Shown here piece after piece: positions 11,866 through 24,200 of a stretch of DNA of 64,000 nucleotides. The stretch comes from Epiperipatus broadwayi (lineage: Eukaryota; Onychophora; Udeonychophora; Euonychophora; Peripatidae): assembly GCA_028023455.1 (NCBI GenBank), contig JAQFVV010006294.1, forward strand, positions 868,001 through 932,000, in the 5' to 3' direction. Positions within the stretch are counted from its first letter, which is position 1; the number at the start of each line of letters is the position of its first letter. The position numbers and the translations under genes are program-made. The notes under the pieces are model-generated. The model ran no database searches, was not told the DNA's origin, and saw nothing but the letters and a program-made list of their open reading frames with translations.

Positions 11866-14035
11866 AACAACACTGATAACATTTAAAAGAATATTATTAA
11901 AAACCATATTTTTCAGCACATAAATTTTTAATTCCAATCATTATCATATCTAAGATAAAATACTGCTATGTCTCAAACAAAATGGAAAAAAAAACCAAGT
12001 ATGTCTTATAAAAGAGCATATTTATTTATATCATAAAATAAAATAAATTCAAACTAATTTATAAATAAACAGTAATAGTCAATAAAATTTAATAATCAAT
12101 CTTGATTATTCATATCAAAATTATATCTAAGATGATTAACTTATCAACTATAGAATATAAATATTTCTTGCATGGAATGAAATTTTCATAATATATATTA
12201 ATTAAATCTTTAAGTACATTTTCAGTGCAGAACATCATTTTCAAAAGGCAAATGTTATAATAATATATCAAGCAGTTAAATGCATTTAAGGAAATTTAAA
12301 TTTATCTTTACATGCATTATTGAGTCTGAGTTATTAATAAACCATAACCTTTTATTTTTCATTTTCTATCTTTTTTCCCACTGTAAATTATCTTTACATT
12401 CTCATGATTAACAACATGATTGTATGTTCTTTCATGATCCATTAAGATAAACATATCATCGAAACCTTTCTAGCTCTATTATATAAATACACATTATTCT
12501 AGTCTTATAATAGTTATGGCCCTTGATTTTTCATGGAAAACATAAGAAGCAATCTGGATCTCAACATTTAACCATATACACAATTCAAGAGCAATTATTG
12601 AATAATTGGCACTTTAGCAGTGAATAATATTATAAGAAAATAACAGAACCAATGATCAGGAATAACAGCACTGTATGTATGAAATGTGTAAATGATATTT
12701 TCATTTGTGCTCTATATAATATAATAATAAATATATTGTGCAAACTGAATAGCGATCTTCACTCAATGTTTTAATTAATAGAACATAAAAACCATAAATG
12801 TATTAAATACCTGAATAATTAGAATGTTTGTGTTTTGGATTATTTTATAAAAGTAAACTCATTAATGCTGGGAATTTATCAACTCCAAATTGTTGGTATA
12901 TCTTGTTTGCAAGTATCAGAATTTAAAATGTTTTTACAATGCAATCAGAATTTAATGTAAATTTGAGGCCGATTTTAAAAAACAAAATATTGATAAATAT
13001 ATTGCAGATCTAACAGTATATAAATACAATAAGCATGCATTACTTAAACAAATAAAAAGATTTAATGATAAGAAAGATAGTAAAAATGAAAATACTCATT
13101 AGGAACACCCCCTCCCCCCGTTAGTCCTTTTAAATATGCTATATTCCTGGGAGTTTTATTAACAATACAAGACAGGCAGCATTGATAACTATAAGACAAT
13201 ACTACACAAATACTTATTCATTCAAGATGAATAAATATATATAGGTAGATGAAAAGTAAACATTAACAACCTTCTTAGGAAAAAATGCTAAAATCTCTAT
13301 TGTGCAAATTTATTTTTCATTTGTGTATCTTTAAACTCTTCATATGGACGGACAACTAACATTACCTGTATTTAATAATGTTTAACTATCTTGCTTTTTT
13401 AAACACATATGCTTGCATGATACTCAATTCACAATAAATGATGCATAACAATTAACATTATAAGCTAGCTCTCCTTACAAATAGATCCCTACAGTTTTAT
13501 ATTAGTCCAAATCCTGTATAAATCTAAATTTATTAGCACATACTAGTTTTATTAAAATTCAAATGCATGCATACAATGTAAATTTTCTAGGGTGAATTAA
13601 AATAGAAGAAATTTATTCATTTACTATATGACTGTAATTACATAGAATAAAGAACTTTATTTATAAATCACAAATATACACATACCTTGTTATAGTTAGT
13701 ACAGAAAATCCAATTCTATGTTAAACAAATTTACAGGTTTTATTCATCCAAATTCTTATGTAATTTTCAAAAACATAACTTATCTTATAGATAATTTACT
13801 ACACATTTTAATAGATTTATAAGTTTATAAATTGTTTTTATTTTATTTTTTCTCCCAATAATCCTCACTTGAGTGAATATGTTTGAAGAAGCCATATATC
13901 ATTTTTTCTTTTAATTAAATAACATCTGTCGCATGCTGTATTCCATATCACAAAACACATATATTCATTTAGCAAACTTCATTTGATGACTGTAATTAAA
14001 AAGAAAGTGTTCCAAAAACAATTATCAAAATTATA
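11866..14035. other. AT-rich sequence with no recognisable gene
   Basis: No coding signal, tRNA or repeat structure that I can support. If the gcl gene (15906-16319, minus) continues, its downstream exons should lie in this direction, but I could not identify one. Confidence 0.5.
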
Positions 14036-14043
14036 GTCTATAA

Positions 14044-14426
14044 CAGAGATGAGCAAGGTTTTTAATAATAAAAGCCACATATAATTATTCTCATACATTT
14101 TTGAATGCTCAAGAACCACAATTGTCATTTTTGGAAATAATTTTAGCGGGAACAACACAAATAATCAAATATCAAAATACTTTTTACTAAACAAATATGA
14201 TAATAAAATCCAAAATAATAACACTTTTAAATGTGCTTTTATTTATCTTTAAAACATTTATGGAATAAAATATTCTAATATTGGTACATACTACATACTA
14301 TGATAGATTATTAATATAGAAGTTTAGAAAAATGGCAAGAAAATCAATATTCGTATTGCCTTGGGAGCTGCATAAAATAGCTTTAGGATCTGCATGTGGC
14401 TTGCAAATCACAGTTTCACACTACTA
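14044..14426. mobile_element. Short hAT-like non-autonomous element
   Basis: A 383-bp element with ends CAGAGATGAGCAAGG (left) and, on the other strand, TAGTAGTGTGAAACTGTG (right). Subterminal AAAGCCACA / TGTGGCTT segments are inverted. Flanks GTCTATAA (14036-14043) and GTCTGTAA (14427-14434) form an 8-bp duplication with one mismatch. No coding sequence. Confidence 0.6.
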
Positions 14427-14838
14427 GTCTGTAAAAACAATATTTGGGAAATTAAAAAAAAAATTAAACAAATTTTCAAACTGTTTATGCATTTAATGAA
14501 AATGATTAAATCAGAATTATGAATAATAAATTAATTTTTCTCATCAGGTAATATAGGGACTTGCTTATTCTGATCTTTCTATTTTGTTTTCTCTGCCTAG
14601 CTTTTTCCCTAAAACAATTCCTAATAAACATTTGTTATTTTAGATTTCTCAATTCCTTTCAGTCAATTAATGGAAGTGAAGCACTTTCTTTTATTAATTT
14701 TTGATTTTATACTCTTATTATCTTTATCAAATCTAATATTTGCTTTTGATCAAAATACCTGATTAATCTAAAAATGCTTAAAGCAACTATTAAAAAAAAA
14801 ATAGTCACAGAATAATCCACTGCCAGGGCAAAAATCTC

Positions 14839-14876
14839 TTTCAGCATTCATCTATAGAGAAACCACACTTCATCAG
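14839..14876 (-). ncRNA. Hammerhead-like core, uncertain
   Basis: On the minus strand CTGATGA (14876-14870) is followed 27 bases later by GAAA (14842-14839). AGTGT and ATGCT immediately inside could pair with wobble. I do not find a convincing stem I or cleavage triplet, so this may be a relic tail of a Penelope-like element rather than an active ribozyme. Confidence 0.3.
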
Positions 14877-15177
14877 ACTAGACAAATATATACCCAAACA
14901 TGTCAAAACTGCATTTTTCTTTGCTATGTCTTTATAAATATATTAATAATTAATCTTTAAATCAAGTTATGTGACATTCTATGTCTAAAAATTATATAGT
15001 TAAATGAAAAAATTTTAATCACTAAAATCAAAACATTTTATTCTTTAACTAACAATAAAAATTTTGGTATATTTTTATCCTACAATAAAAAATAATATAA
15101 AGAAATTATTTAAATTTATAATAAAACTCTTAAATTGTAAAGTCAAGAAAATATCAAGATAAACTACCATAACAATG

Positions 15178-15277
15178 TCAAATGTTGGTGGTCGAGTGGT
15201 CAGCACAGCTGCCTTACAAGCAGTTGTCCCAGGTTTGCGGGTTCGCTTCCCGGCCAATGCTTTGATACAGGAAAAAA
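15178..15277 (+). mobile_element. tRNA-derived retroposon (SINE or tRNA retropseudogene)
   Basis: A roughly 100-bp tRNA-like sequence carries an A box (TGGTCGAGTGG, 15188-15198) and a B box (GGGTTCGCTTCCCG). A 5-bp anticodon stem GCTGC/GCAGT encloses a CTTACAA loop. A variable region of about 12 bases suggests a Ser/Leu-type (class II) ancestor, although the loop would read TAC. It ends in an A-rich tail and is flanked by 17-bp direct repeats AAACTACCATAACAATG (15161-15177 and 15278-15294). Such long duplications and an A tail are typical of LINE-driven retroposition. The acceptor stem is poorly paired, so it is not a working tRNA gene. Confidence 0.85.
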
Positions 15278-15905
15278 AAACTACCATAACAATGATTAAA
15301 TATTAGAATACTCTGACATCATTATTCAAAGAAGAAACCATTAACTCAGTTTATTATTATTATTATTGCAAGTTTTGAAATTAAAAGTGAAATCAAATTT
15401 GAAACAATAAGTATTTTAATAATTTTATGCATTTTTGCTTTATTTTAAAAAGCAAGTTTTTCCAATTGATATCTCTGGATTAAAAATAAAGTGGATTAGG
15501 CTTAAAACATCTGAATAGCTCTTATTTTAGTACAAATAAATTTTTATTAAATCAATAGTAGAAATAAAAGCCAATGTACATTTAACAAATTCAAATTGAA
15601 AAAAAGTAATATATTTAATATACTTTTTTAAATTTTTAGATGTCTTTCAAAATTAATTTTAACTCATTCCTACATAAGAATTACTATTGATAAATAAATG
15701 TAAGTAAATGAATAAAATACAAATATTTTTTTATACATGTAAAATGGCTACACATTGCTTGAATATTGAGGCAAATATATGATTTTAACTACTAAAATAA
15801 CTCAATGTAAACATGCATATACAATTATAAAAAGTAAATATAAATGTATTCACAATTTCAATAAATGTAAACTCTCATATTTATTTAATAGATATTTTAA
15901 ATTAC

Positions 15906-16319
15906 CCTATAGTTTCATTCATCACATCGCCACATCGTTGAACTAAATTATCCTAATTAAAAAAAAAAAAAATTCTAAATAATTTTATATAATATTAATT
16001 ATTTAAAAAAAAATAATTTAAAAACAAACTTACCAACTGCAGAAGAGTAGCTGCTGCTAAAATAGGAATTACCTGAGTTGGATCAATCAAAACATCATCT
16101 CGATAAAGCGAGCCGAACACAATAATTAAGGCTAAATTTAAAAAAATTTCAATTGGATAAAAATTATTAAAAAAAAAAAAACAATCAAATTATAAAAATA
16201 AAAAAAAGTGAAAGCATTAAACCTTGTTGAGTAATGTTATCATCTGCTATGTCCATTCTAATGAAAGACTGATTGGATTCTTTCCAAGAGCCATTGAACA
16301 TACAGGCAAAATACTGTGA
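15906..16319 (-). CDS. GMCL1: Germ cell-less homologue, three internal BTB-domain exons (partial gene)
   Basis: Three exons read in order on the minus strand: 16319-16223, 16131-16034 and 15952-15906. Introns are 91 and 81 bp, with GT donors (GTAAGT after 16034) and pyrimidine-AG acceptors, and phases join exactly (phase 1, then 0, then leaving in phase 2). The joined translation runs SQYFACMFNGSWKESNQS, then ALIIVFGSLYRDDVLIDP and ILAAATLLQL, then DNLVQRCGDVMNETI. This is the second half of the BTB domain of germ cell-less, in which FGSLYRDDVLI and L-AAA-LLQL are diagnostic. In other animals this protein is a nuclear-envelope-associated adaptor for a Cullin-3 ubiquitin ligase needed for germ-cell fate. 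I could not find the first BTB exon or the BACK and C-terminal exons. They lie in long introns or outside the window. Confidence 0.9.
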
Positions 16320-16808
16320 CTGAAGAAAAAAAAAGACAAAAACAAATAACAATCAAGATAAACAAAATTATTAACAACATTACTTTTAAAATACTACAAA
16401 TTGTGGTATATTTACCCATGACTCGAGTGTGAAAACCACAATTACTTAATCTAAACTAATCTATTAATGAGTATACAGTATGTTATACAAACAAAAATAG
16501 AATATCTACAAACTTTAAATATAATTACAAACAGAAAATACAATCACGGGTTTCTAAAAGTCTCCATCCCTTCTTCAAATATTGTCCGACAATCATTGCA
16601 TTTAATGGATGGTTCTTTCCGTGACTATACAAAATTAACTACAAGTTCCCCAAAGTTAACAAACTCTATGAGGTGTGTAGGCTTAAATAAATCAAAATAA
16701 GATCAGGATGATCTGCTTTAAATACTAGTCAGATTTTTGTAGCTTCAGATTCTGAAACTTCTAGGTTTAGTGTTTTCCTGAAGGTTTGTGATAATGGTAT
16801 TCTAGCAG

Positions 16809-17260
16809 TATTTTTATATTGGACTATTTCCATCATATAATATGTGTGTTGAATGTCTTTAGAAAAGTTTAATTTTTTTATTTAAATATTCCAAATACAT
16901 TCAACTGTAAGTAATATCACAGCAAACAGGTTAGTATATGCACCAACTGTTAGTAATATCACAGCAAACAGATTAGTATATGCACCAACTGCACAGCAAA
17001 CAGGTTAGTATATGCACCAACTGTTAGTAACTAACCTGTTTGCTGTGATATTACTAACAGTTGGTCCATATACTAACCTGTTTGCTGTGATATTACTAAC
17101 ACTTAGCAATATCACAGCAAACAGGTTAGTATATGCACCAACTGTTAGTAACTAATACTAACAGTTGAATGTATATGGAATATTTAAATAAAAAAATTAA
17201 ACTTTTCTAAAGACATTCAACACACATATTAGATGATGGAAATAGTCCAATATAAAAATA
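16809..17260. repeat. Foldback repeat with inverted arms and internal 40-bp units
   Basis: Arms of about 99 bp (16809-16907 and 17162-17260) are nearly perfect inverted repeats, each holding GAATGTCTTTAGAAAAGTTT or its complement. The interior has at least five copies of a 38-42-bp unit containing ATCACAGCAAACAGGTTAG and ATATGCACCAACTG. Three are in one orientation (16912-17029), two inverted (17030-17100), then one forward again (17106-17148). Single copies of the arm occur at 39565-39660 and, more decayed, near 52730-52820. No gene. Confidence 0.85.
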
Positions 17261-17269
17261 TTCTGGGTT

Positions 17270-18440
17270 TAGTCTCTCGCAGAAACTTTGACTTGTCACC
17301 GACAATACCATTTATGAGCATCATAGCGCTTCCATGACAAAAGGAAAAAAAATCCACTTAACTCTACAATCCTGAGTTTTTTTGTCTGTTGTTTATTTGT
17401 TCTCTTATCAGAAATTTTTCCATTCTTTAAATTCCTTTGCGAACACACTTAATTGATTTCACTTTCTGAATCCACTATTTCGTATGATTTTATCTTTTCC
17501 CTAATTAGTTCCAACTTTACACTTCCGTTCTTTTCACCCAGTCTGAAAAATCTTTTAATTATGCAATTCTATTCATATATATAACTCATTCCTATGAAAG
17601 TTTCCATTGTCATTGATTAACACATTTAATTTTAACTTCTGGAGTATTCTTATAATTTTAATATTTTTTAACTAAAATATTTATTGAAAATAAAATACTA
17701 CACATATAATGAGATATGTATTTTTCAGAGTACAATGAAGTACAAACTTCTTTATTAATCCAAACAATATATCTGGATTGAAAAAAACCAAAAACAATAA
17801 GTGAAAGAGGAAGAGCAACAACAAAAAGAAGTGATTGGATTTTTTAAACAAAATAAATGAAGTAGAATTTTACTTAAATAATAAAGTAAACAGCAAAAAT
17901 AATACTACAATGTAATAAAGATTTTTTTATCATCATTATTAATAAATATTCTAAAATAAAAATGGCTATTCTAATTCTAGAAAAGATACAAATAAAGATA
18001 GAATGTCAAAAGAATGAAAACAAAAAAGAAAACAGTCACAATTACCATGTGCATAATTAAAAGAATGAAAATGATATTGCACAAACAACCAATTTCAATG
18101 TCATAGTATTAAAAAATTACTGATGTCAGAAGAGAATCATGACTGAAACTTACACTAAATGGAGATTTTATTCATAATTAACTAAAGCTCATCAACAAAA
18201 ATAACAAAAAAAAAAAAGACTCCAAAAATATATATAATAAATACTTAAACTAAGTAATAATTACATTCTCAGAAGAAAATAAAAATTGATAATCATAAGT
18301 TAGAAGAAATTAATAACTAGAAAAAAATATTTTGATCAGATTATTAAAGGATAGAAATATAACGAATGAAATTAGATATAAAATTAAATTTGGATGAAGT
18401 AAAAAGTAGAAATAATTTAGTGCTAAAAGAAAATATACTT
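17270..18440. other. AT-rich sequence with no recognisable gene
   Basis: Nothing supportable. A few TTTC-rich stretches near 17280-17550 do not translate into a recognisable product. Confidence 0.5.
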
Positions 18441-18467
18441 ATGTAATTGAAAAGGATATTTTAATAG

Positions 18468-18861
18468 TTGTGTTACTTATGGATCTGAGATTTGGAATTT
18501 AACAGAGAGCAATTCTGAGATTTGAGATCATTCAAAAAAGTAATGACAGATGTATGTTAGAAGTAACAAAAAAAAAAATTGAATGTGAAATATTATATTG
18601 TGAAAACAAAACAAGTATTGACATCAGTGAAAGAATTAAGAGATTAAAATAGAGCTGGGCTGAACATGTTGCAAAAAGAATTGTTAATAGATGGACAATT
18701 GAAGGTTTAAATAGGATTCCAAAAGATTGTAAAAGACCACATGTGAGATTTTGGATGAAATAAGGAAGTTTGCTAATGTAATGTAGAGAAGAAAAGTTAG
18801 AGAACAGAGAAATAAGATTAAAGTTGGAGAAACCATCCAGCAATTGAAAATGATGATGATG
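18468..18861 (+). pseudogene. Decayed LINE reverse transcriptase 3' end, copy 1
   Basis: Plus-strand frames contain CVTYGSEIWNLT near 18470, which matches the widespread LINE motif C-V-L-P-x-x-x-Y-G-x-E-T-W-x-L-T, then ISERIKRLK-SWAEHVAKR and NRWTIEGLNRIPKDCKRPH. These resemble the usual RIARLKWxWAGHVAR and W...RPRGRP motifs at the end of these proteins. Stops and shifts break it. It ends with a GATGATGATGAT microsatellite tail (18849-18861). Two more copies of the same 3' end lie at 40815-41282 and 48622-48730 on the other strand. Confidence 0.75.
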
Positions 18862-18869
18862 ATCAGTTT

Positions 18870-20880
18870 TTCAACAAGTCAAATGATAGGCTATTATCAC
18901 AGCAGTTTCATTCAACTGACTAAAAATATATATAAAAGCATAAATTTTAAATCTAATTCATTAATAACTTGTGTTCAGATATAGCTTTCATTTTTTATTA
19001 GACTGATTTATACTTTTTTTCTTCTGATTTATACTTTCTAATGGAAAACAGGTTTTCTGTCTCTTAAAATGAATATTAGATTAAAAAAAATTAAAAAAAC
19101 AACAATTCAATTGTAGCTGTAAATTATTACAGTATATATAATAGCAATAGAGAATTACTTTATCTTTTATTAATTAAATTAAATTCAAGCTATTTCTAAC
19201 AAGTAATATAATTTCTATTTTTTCTATTGATTATTGCCTATCACTTCTCTTTCTTTTTCTCCCCTCTAGAGTACATGAATTAATCCTTAAACTACAGATT
19301 TATGCATGCTACAATCCAATTATGTCCAGATCATCAAGGAATTTATATTTCATGATTGGCAATTCAATTTAATATAAGTGAAAATCAAGACAACCGTAAC
19401 ATCAAATTTACAAACTTCTTTCAAAATCAGAATCACCTAACTTCAAAAACAATGAAGTTATTGCTGACAAAGTAGTTTATTTATAACATTGTAGTTATAA
19501 TCGAAAATAACTATAAACTAATGATAAATGTATTAATTAATTTATTTCTAGTAACAGTCATTTTATCTCAACTTTTATCGATATTTTCTGTTGCTTTAAT
19601 ACAATACTGCAACTGCTTTCAGCTTCAAATTGTCTGAAATGAGTGAGAGACATAAAATTCAATAACTGCTAACAATTTCCCAAAATAAAAATTAAATATA
19701 ATGAAAAAGATCTACCAAGAAACCTAAAATTTTGCTTAACATATTAATACTTGGGAAGGTGGGGGGGTAGTCATTATTTAAGATGGATCAAATGAATATT
19801 ATCATACCTCAAAAATAAACTAGTTATAATACAAATTAAAATGAGAATTCAAATTCAGTAATGTATCTATGAATCAAGAAGGAACAAATTAATTATCTGT
19901 GTTAAAAATTGTTTAACCCTCAGCAATTAAAAATTAAAAGCATATATGTACATAGAATATGGATCCAATTATCTGATATTTTTTATTCAAAACTGATCAA
20001 ATTAGAAGTTTTCATAAATTTAATTTTAGAAAGAAAACACTGGATAAAACAGTTATAAACTGATTATAAAGCCCAATCACTAATTTACAGCTGGAATAAA
20101 TGATACATATATTAAGATATCCCAGATTTTGAACTCATCTATCTCACTCATTTGATGAGACAGTAAAAAAAAATCACTTGATTATATGAATCTATGTAGG
20201 ATCAACCCCCCAAAATAATGAACTTGGAGGATAGATATTATATTTCTCATGGATTATAAAATGTTGAAAAGGAAGAGGGTGCATCAAACACAGATAATGT
20301 ATTATAATTAAAAATATTCTCATTGTAGTTATACCAATTTTCTAGAAACTAAATACTGCTATGTAATAGCCAGCTACGCATTTATTCACAGAGCAAAATA
20401 TTGAAGAGAAATAGCATTGGATTCATATTCCAAAGAAAACAAATTTACTGGGTCTAAACATCAAAAAAAAAAAAAGAGTTCTAATAATCATAAAATTATT
20501 TTTAAATATTAAAAAACAATGCTAAAAACCATGTGAAAACATTGAATTAAAAAAGACACTTCAGCAACTATTCCAACTATAGGGCCAAAAAAAAAAGTGA
20601 ACTTAAATTGGTGGCTAATAATCAAGACTATACTCAATCTCTGAATACAGATTTCCAAACAAACTGAATTAATAAAACAGTTTATGTGGAGATTTATAAA
20701 CAGGACTAAGCCAGGTCTATATGTATAGAAAAAGAGACATCAAGAACAGGACCAATTCATGCAGATGTGTAGGATGTGAGGACACAAAGGTGCTTCATCA
20801 CAGGGGCTAAGATGTCAATATAATTAATAAAAATTTTATGCAAATGTAAATGTTTATATTTTCAAATCATTTCATTGTTA
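18870..20880. other. AT-rich sequence with no recognisable gene
   Basis: No supported gene. A 7-G run is at 19761-19767. Confidence 0.5.
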
Positions 20881-20887
20881 GAAATAT

Positions 20888-21270
20888 GTTCTATATAAAT
20901 ATTTTTTATTTAAATATGAGAGGAATATTTCTTTATTTAAACTTACTGTGATAATTGCCCGAGCCTCAAATTTTGAGGCTAGAATTATACTCTTATTATT
21001 GCGAAAAACTGAACAAGCCACGGCCATTTTGTTGGGACAATTAATAAAACTCATATGTAGATGATTAGATTTCTGAATCATTTTCACTTTCTGATTGTAA
21101 AATTTTTTTATTTAAGTATGAGAGGAATAGTTTTTTACTTAAACTTGTGACATTGTGACAACTGCTAGTCTTGAAATATACTGCCATATATAAGCTACTA
21201 TTGCACTAAATTGAACAGGCCAACACCCTTTTGATGCTATAATTAATAAAATTTACATGTAAATAAAAAT
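20888..21270. repeat. Degenerate tandem duplication of about 200 bp
   Basis: Two diverged units in the same orientation share TTTATTTAA(A/G)TATGAGAGGAATA, ACTTAAAC or TTTAAAC, GAACA(A/G)GCCA, and a T-ATTAATAAAA(C/T)T end: about 20893-21080 and 21105-21270. A partial third unit may precede at about 20808 (AATATAATTAATAAAA). The 69-residue minus-strand frame over the first unit is not maintained in the second, so coding is unlikely. Confidence 0.5.
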
Positions 21271-21289
21271 ATTTAGATTTCCTTATTTG

Positions 21290-24200
21290 AATATATTAAT
21301 TTATAAAAAAGTAGCACATTACTATTAATACTTTTTTAAAAAATAAAACTTAATTACAGTACTTGTACATGTGATGAAATTATCTTTATTTTCTTTACTT
21401 AAAACTAGTGATTTATTTAAAACATTATTACTTCTTTTTATTTTAATTTTTCTTCTAAAATATTATATAACAACTATAAATTTATACACTTTGTTGTAAC
21501 TTTTATTGAGTTTAATAGCTTCACTTAAATATCACATTGCATTGTTTGAGTTGATTTATTTAAAAAGATGAAATCTTGTATATGCAATATCCATTTATAA
21601 ATTTAAAACAGCTTTGATCCCAGTGAATGCACACTTAAGCAGAGGGATAGAATATTACTGATAGATTAACTTTAAATCATATCTATGACCAAATCGAGAC
21701 TGCACAAATCCCGATCATTTTTCTTGATCATAGCACCCTTCCATAACTGCTGGGACTATGCCAATCCTCCAAAGGTATTTTTTTTTTTTTTTTAGATAAA
21801 TCTCAGGCGCCATCTGTCCATATAAACTTTATATAACCGGAATGTCCAGATGAAAGACATAGCAAAACCCAGCATTTGGAAACTTATCCAGACTAGCTCC
21901 AACATTCTGAACAGGGGACATATTGCATTAATAAAGAGCACATATCAATATCTATCTAATCATGGTGATGCAGGTAAAGGATAGAGAACAGACCAAGTAA
22001 TATTTAGCAAACACTTTTTATTCCTATACACTCACACCAGTATATTACTATTTCAATTACACACACATTTAACACAATAAAAATAGATACAATGCTAATT
22101 ATCAAACTGATTGAATATGGTTTAACAGGAGTTAATTCATCACATATTTTCATTAAATACTTCTGGACATTTGTAATATTAATAATCCTTCATATCAGTA
22201 CATTTTCTCTTAAACAATGTCTAGACACTTATCAATAACATTCAATATATTTACCTAAGTTTTTTACAAGATGATGTCATCTATTTTGACAATTTGGATA
22301 GTCCTTCTATGGTTCATGAGCTCCTCATGGCTTGCCATTTGTCATTAGTGATAATTTCTTTTCATTTTTCAGCACTTCTGAATAACAATAGGAGAAAGTA
22401 TGTAACAGAATCTTACATTACAGGTGAGGCATTGATAGCAGCAGAGAGACTGATGGTGCAGGCACGCTTGTAGTTTTCTTAGCAACGCATGGTGTTGCTT
22501 AGCTGACTCTTAACTTCAGTATAAAAATTTGAATTAACTGATTTCACCAACTATCAAGCCAGCCATTTTTATACACTTCCCCTCCTATTGTTCACTTTTA
22601 TTCCATATTGCTTTAATTGTTAATTAAATGATTAATCTTATCTTTTCTTAAATTAATCTACCATCTTATTGGCCAGGAATTTTCCAAAATTTAATTGCAT
22701 TCCTGCTGATGAGATAGTTTACAAAGATTACTTTTTATTAATTAATTTATTGTCTATTTCCACTTAGAATTTCATTTTTATTTTCATTTACATTATATTT
22801 TGACATTTATTTATTTTATAACATTTATTCTTTCTTAATTATAAAAAGAAAAGAACAAGTTCTGAATCTTAACTTAAATCAGATTTTCTTTTCCCCTCCC
22901 TTCTTCAAAAAAAAAAAATTAACTGATCTAATTGCTATTTTTTTTAGTCGATTTCTTAAAAATTATTTTCTTTTATTTATCTTCTTTTTATTTTTATTTT
23001 CAAACTATGACATGCATATGTAATGTATATATTATGTATGTGTCACACAGCATATATGAGAGCATTACACCATACCCCTCTCTGATTGAGGGATAGATAT
23101 TGAATGATTTTATCTCTAATATGTGAACTGATTTCTTCTCCCGGTTTTTTTCTTATATCAATCTTACTTGCTACAGCTGGATTTTATGCTGATAAAAACA
23201 TAATTTAATTTTTATTGTGGGGTCATGGGATTTGGATACTGCAAATAGCAGAATACTTCTACTGTCCATTCGACTTACGTTAAGTTTAATAATACTAATA
23301 TGCTGGAAATTTTTCTTCCAGTCATTAATTTTTGAAAATAAGCTGGGAATTTCTCTTCCAGTGCTCTTACAAATTTCTAAACATGATTGCACTGTTTAGT
23401 GCATTTATGTGAATCAAAGTGCTTCATTGATTATATTGAAGCAGTGTTTATATGCGTGCATATATGCTTGGTTCACTCTTGCTTAATTTTCACCCATTTC
23501 CATCGTATGCAATAGTTTTCTTACAACTCGCACACGTGTGTGTGTACAATTATATATTATTTAAAAGTTAAAAGTTACAAGCTAGTTAAAGTAATTAAAT
23601 AAAAGTTAATGTGATTCATACAATGGAAAAGGGTTGGTAATGGAAATAAGCCATCACATGAGGAAAGAGATTGTCCCTTATTCCCTATATATGGTTAAGA
23701 TAGGTTATAATAGTTACAGTTGAACATCTTCAAGGTATGGAAATGTCTAAAGATGTTGGAAATAAAATACAAACAAAAGGCAGAAAACAGATTCGGCAGT
23801 GGGTTAAGTAAGTAAGAAGTAAATGATAATGGGACTGCAATTAAAGATAGAAAATAATCAAATCTATTAAAACTAGAAATGCATCTGGGGCATACTAAAG
23901 AATGGATATAAACTTGGAAGAGGGCATTGTTGAGGAGACTTCTTAGATTCTTCTTAGGTGTGCTTTATACAATTTATTTTCATCCTAATATTTTACGTTA
24001 AAAATTATAGATATGTGTATAGTACCTATCAGTATGAGCGAGTAATCTGGCATCGGCTTCTCTAGTCATCGGAGAAGAGCGGCATCAGGAAGATAGTTGT
24101 AGCAACATGATCGAAGCCATCCATGTTCCAGTCAATCCACATACTGATCCTAAAAAACATATTGAACTGCCATAGCTAGAACTTTGCCGAGAAGATAATA

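Noticed and set aside
15178-15277. Functional tRNA gene
   Set aside because: Poor acceptor pairing, a conflict between the TAC loop and the long variable region, plus an A tail and 17-bp duplications indicate a retroposed copy.
16467-16700. 77-codon plus-strand frame next to the gcl exons
   Set aside because: It lies within the presumed gcl intron and repeat-derived DNA (a Penelope-tail-like segment on the other strand), with no recognisable domain.
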